NCBI GenBank assembly: GCA_015486915.1
Contig: WFQS01000361.1
Location: 1-6,800 of the forward strand
Length of the DNA stretch: 6,800 nucleotides
Direction of reading: 5' to 3'
Origin: Desulfobacteraceae bacterium
Lineage (GTDB): Bacteria > Desulfobacterota > Desulfobacteria > Desulfobacterales > Desulfobacteraceae
The position numbers and the translations under genes were made by a program. The notes under the pieces are model-generated. The model searched no databases. It was not told the DNA's origin and worked only from the letters and a program-made list of their open reading frames with translations. Below are positions 5,201 to 6,800 of the stretch, piece by piece (position 1 is the stretch's first letter; each line of letters starts with the position of its first letter).

Positions 5201-6800
5201 TTCTTCAATTGTTTTCACTGCATTTGAAAATCTTTTTTCCTGCATTGATGAAGCCTGTAGCAAAGGTTATCTGCCTGATCCTTCAATGAAAATTTCCTTA
5301 ACTGAGGATAATAACAGGGCAAACACAAGGGCTTATACACTGGCGATTCGCTCCCGCCTTGCTGATCTTGGATATTTACAGGATTCAGAACAAAACCGCA
5401 CAAAAGAAACAATTGACCCATATCTGAAAAAAGCCGTGAAAAAATTTCAAACAGATGCGGGATTGAAAAACAGGGATTCATGGGCAGGCCCTCAAACCTG
5501 GCAGGTGCTCCAGCAGCTGGTAAGTTTTGAAGATCAGCAGGACCCGGCCAACTGGACAATCTTTAAGAAAAATAAAAAATTTGAGCCGTTTGAATCAAAT
5601 TTCGCTGTAATGCGGGCCGTTTACCTCAGGCTCTATGTACTTGGATTTTTCCCGTGGAAAGAAAAATTAAATTCAAAAACTGACCTTTCCCCTGTTTCCA
5701 ACTCAATTTTCCAAAGGGCACTGAAAAATTTTTCAGATACCGCATACTGTCTTAAGCTGATTAAACGTGATGACGTTGAAAACAAGTTGTATGACGATAC
5801 AAAATATAAGAAACTCACCATTGAGACGTTGCGTGCATTGTTTCAGCAGGATGAAATTATTAATGCACTGTCATGGCATCCCGGGTTTGTAAGGGATAAG
5901 AAAAATAAAACATTTATCAATGCCGTTGCAGGAATTGAGTTGTGGCTGATGGGCTTTGATGTTCATATCGGCAGTTCAAACCACGGCCGGGAATCCGGCA
6001 TGAGATTTTCCAGTGCAATGGAAGATTTCTGGCGCCAACAGCCCGGAACAGGAAATATCAACTACCTTTCCACACCCACAATGGAACAAGGTTATACAGG
6101 AGAAACATGGGAAGGACCGGAATCATACGACACACCGGTTCCTGAATTTTTCAAAAGGCTGGTGCAGATGGAAAATCAGGTCCAGAAGATGGACGACTCC
6201 ATTGAAGACTCATTGTTTCAGAAAATTAAGAATTTTTCCGTGGAAGAAAAGTATGATCTTGAAAACAGAATTCAACAGATTTCAACATGTATCTGGGACG
6301 GAGCAAAGCGTGTCTTCCTTTGGATAAAGCAGTTTGTTAATAATATTTTTTCAAAGGCATCCAATATGATCAAAAATATCGCCCGGTTTATCGCCAACCG
6401 TGCCCGCCGGTATTTTGTGCCTGTCAGAAAAGCCTTTGAAATCATGTACCGCGGAGCCGTCTATCTTCAAAACAATTTATTTTCCGGAAGCCTTCCAGCC
6501 CATATAATGATCCGCCATGACAGGGATTTTGATACAAAAATTTTCATCAACATCAATGGGAACCCTGAAATAATCAACAGAGTAATCCGGAAAAACAATC
6601 TTGAATCTGTCTGTTTCAGGGCTGCCTGCAGGATATCAGGCCATTTGATGTCCATATTCAGACAGATAGCAAAAACAATGGCAGCAGGAGCCTTAGGCTG
6701 GTTCACCGCATTGATCGCACTTGCCTGTCTCGGCAGACAGATAAAAGAAATTGCAGAAGATGTAAAAATGGTCACATCCTTTGAGATAAATCTTGAAGAA
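5187..6800 (+). CDS. Large protein with peptidoglycan-binding-like repeats, partial (runs off the window end)
   Basis: The frame from ATG 5187 stays open to the window end (538 codons, no stop), so the gene is incomplete at its 3' side. There is no signal peptide. Residues about 49-111 look like a PG_binding_1 domain: AIRSRLADLGYL, then AVKKFQTDAGL and SWAGPQTWQVL (98-108). Two weaker repeats of the same layout follow. The first is MRAVYLRLYVLGFF (142-155) with FQRALKNF (175-182). The second is VAGIELWLMGFDV (247-259) with FSSAMEDFW (274-282). After a Gly/Thr/Pro-rich linker (286-319) come a helical stretch and an amphipathic, Arg/Lys-rich region (about 368-430). A hydrophobic segment, MAAGALGWFTALIALACLG (498-516), could span a membrane. 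It overlaps the 112-aa gene by 14 bases and has AAAGAGG upstream. Overall function is unknown; a cell-envelope role is inference. Confidence 0.8.
   Translation, partial: MPSADSSIVFTAFENLFSCIDEACSKGYLPDPSMKISLTEDNNRANTRAYTLAIRSRLADLGYLQDSEQNRTKETIDPYLKKAVKKFQTDAGLKNRDSWAGPQTWQVLQQLVSFEDQQDPANWTIFKKNKKFEPFESNFAVMRAVYLRLYVLGFFPWKEKLNSKTDLSPVSNSIFQRALKNFSDTAYCLKLIKRDDVENKLYDDTKYKKLTIETLRALFQQDEIINALSWHPGFVRDKKNKTFINAVAGIELWLMGFDVHIGSSNHGRESGMRFSSAMEDFWRQQPGTGNINYLSTPTMEQGYTGETWEGPESYDTPVPEFFKRLVQMENQVQKMDDSIEDSLFQKIKNFSVEEKYDLENRIQQISTCIWDGAKRVFLWIKQFVNNIFSKASNMIKNIARFIANRARRYFVPVRKAFEIMYRGAVYLQNNLFSGSLPAHIMIRHDRDFDTKIFININGNPEIINRVIRKNNLESVCFRAACRISGHLMSIFRQIAKTMAAGALGWFTALIALACLGRQIKEIAEDVKMVTSFEINLEE

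Noticed and set aside
5215..5821. Minus-strand open frames at 5215-5559 and 5633-5821, and similar ones at 6467-6775.
   Set aside because: All lie opposite the large plus-strand frame, which has protein-like domain content and continuous codons; these are antisense shadows.

Overview
The window reads as an ordinary chromosomal stretch of an AT-leaning Gram-negative bacterium, with an unfamiliar gene pair at its right end. Gene content (HflK/HflC, a DciA-type DUF721 protein next to a TrmN6-type methyltransferase, a prokaryotic AdoMet decarboxylase) and codon use would fit a Desulfobacterota sulfate reducer of the Desulfobacterales type. That placement is inference; nothing in the window proves it.

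Left part (1-3250) is all on the minus strand. An upstream pair, DUF721/DciA-like then trmN6-like, overlaps by 17 bases and uses a forced TTG start. After a 156-base gap with a weak promoter candidate and a short terminator-like hairpin come hflK and hflC, joined by an ATGA overlap. HflK and HflC would form the membrane SPFH complex that modulates the FtsH protease; ftsH itself is not in the window.

A 429-base divergent gap (3251-3680) separates this from the plus-strand genes. It holds a degenerate direct repeat: two 49-base copies exactly 100 bases apart, plus a shorter third trace.

Right part (3681-6800) is all on the plus strand. First is a 278-aa speD-type AdoMet decarboxylase proenzyme. 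Its N-terminal half has all the catalytic residues, and its C-terminal half looks like a second, catalytically dead copy of the same fold. The gap after it (4518-4861) contains a 172-base nested imperfect palindrome centred near 4720, which could be a miniature mobile element or a large structured leader. Then come a 112-aa protein of unknown function (4862-5200) and, overlapping it by 14 bases, a long open frame from 5187 that runs off the window (at least 538 codons). The long protein has one clear and two degenerate peptidoglycan-binding-like repeats, an amphipathic basic region and a hydrophobic segment. I do not recognise this pair as a known system; it and the palindrome are the most novel content here.
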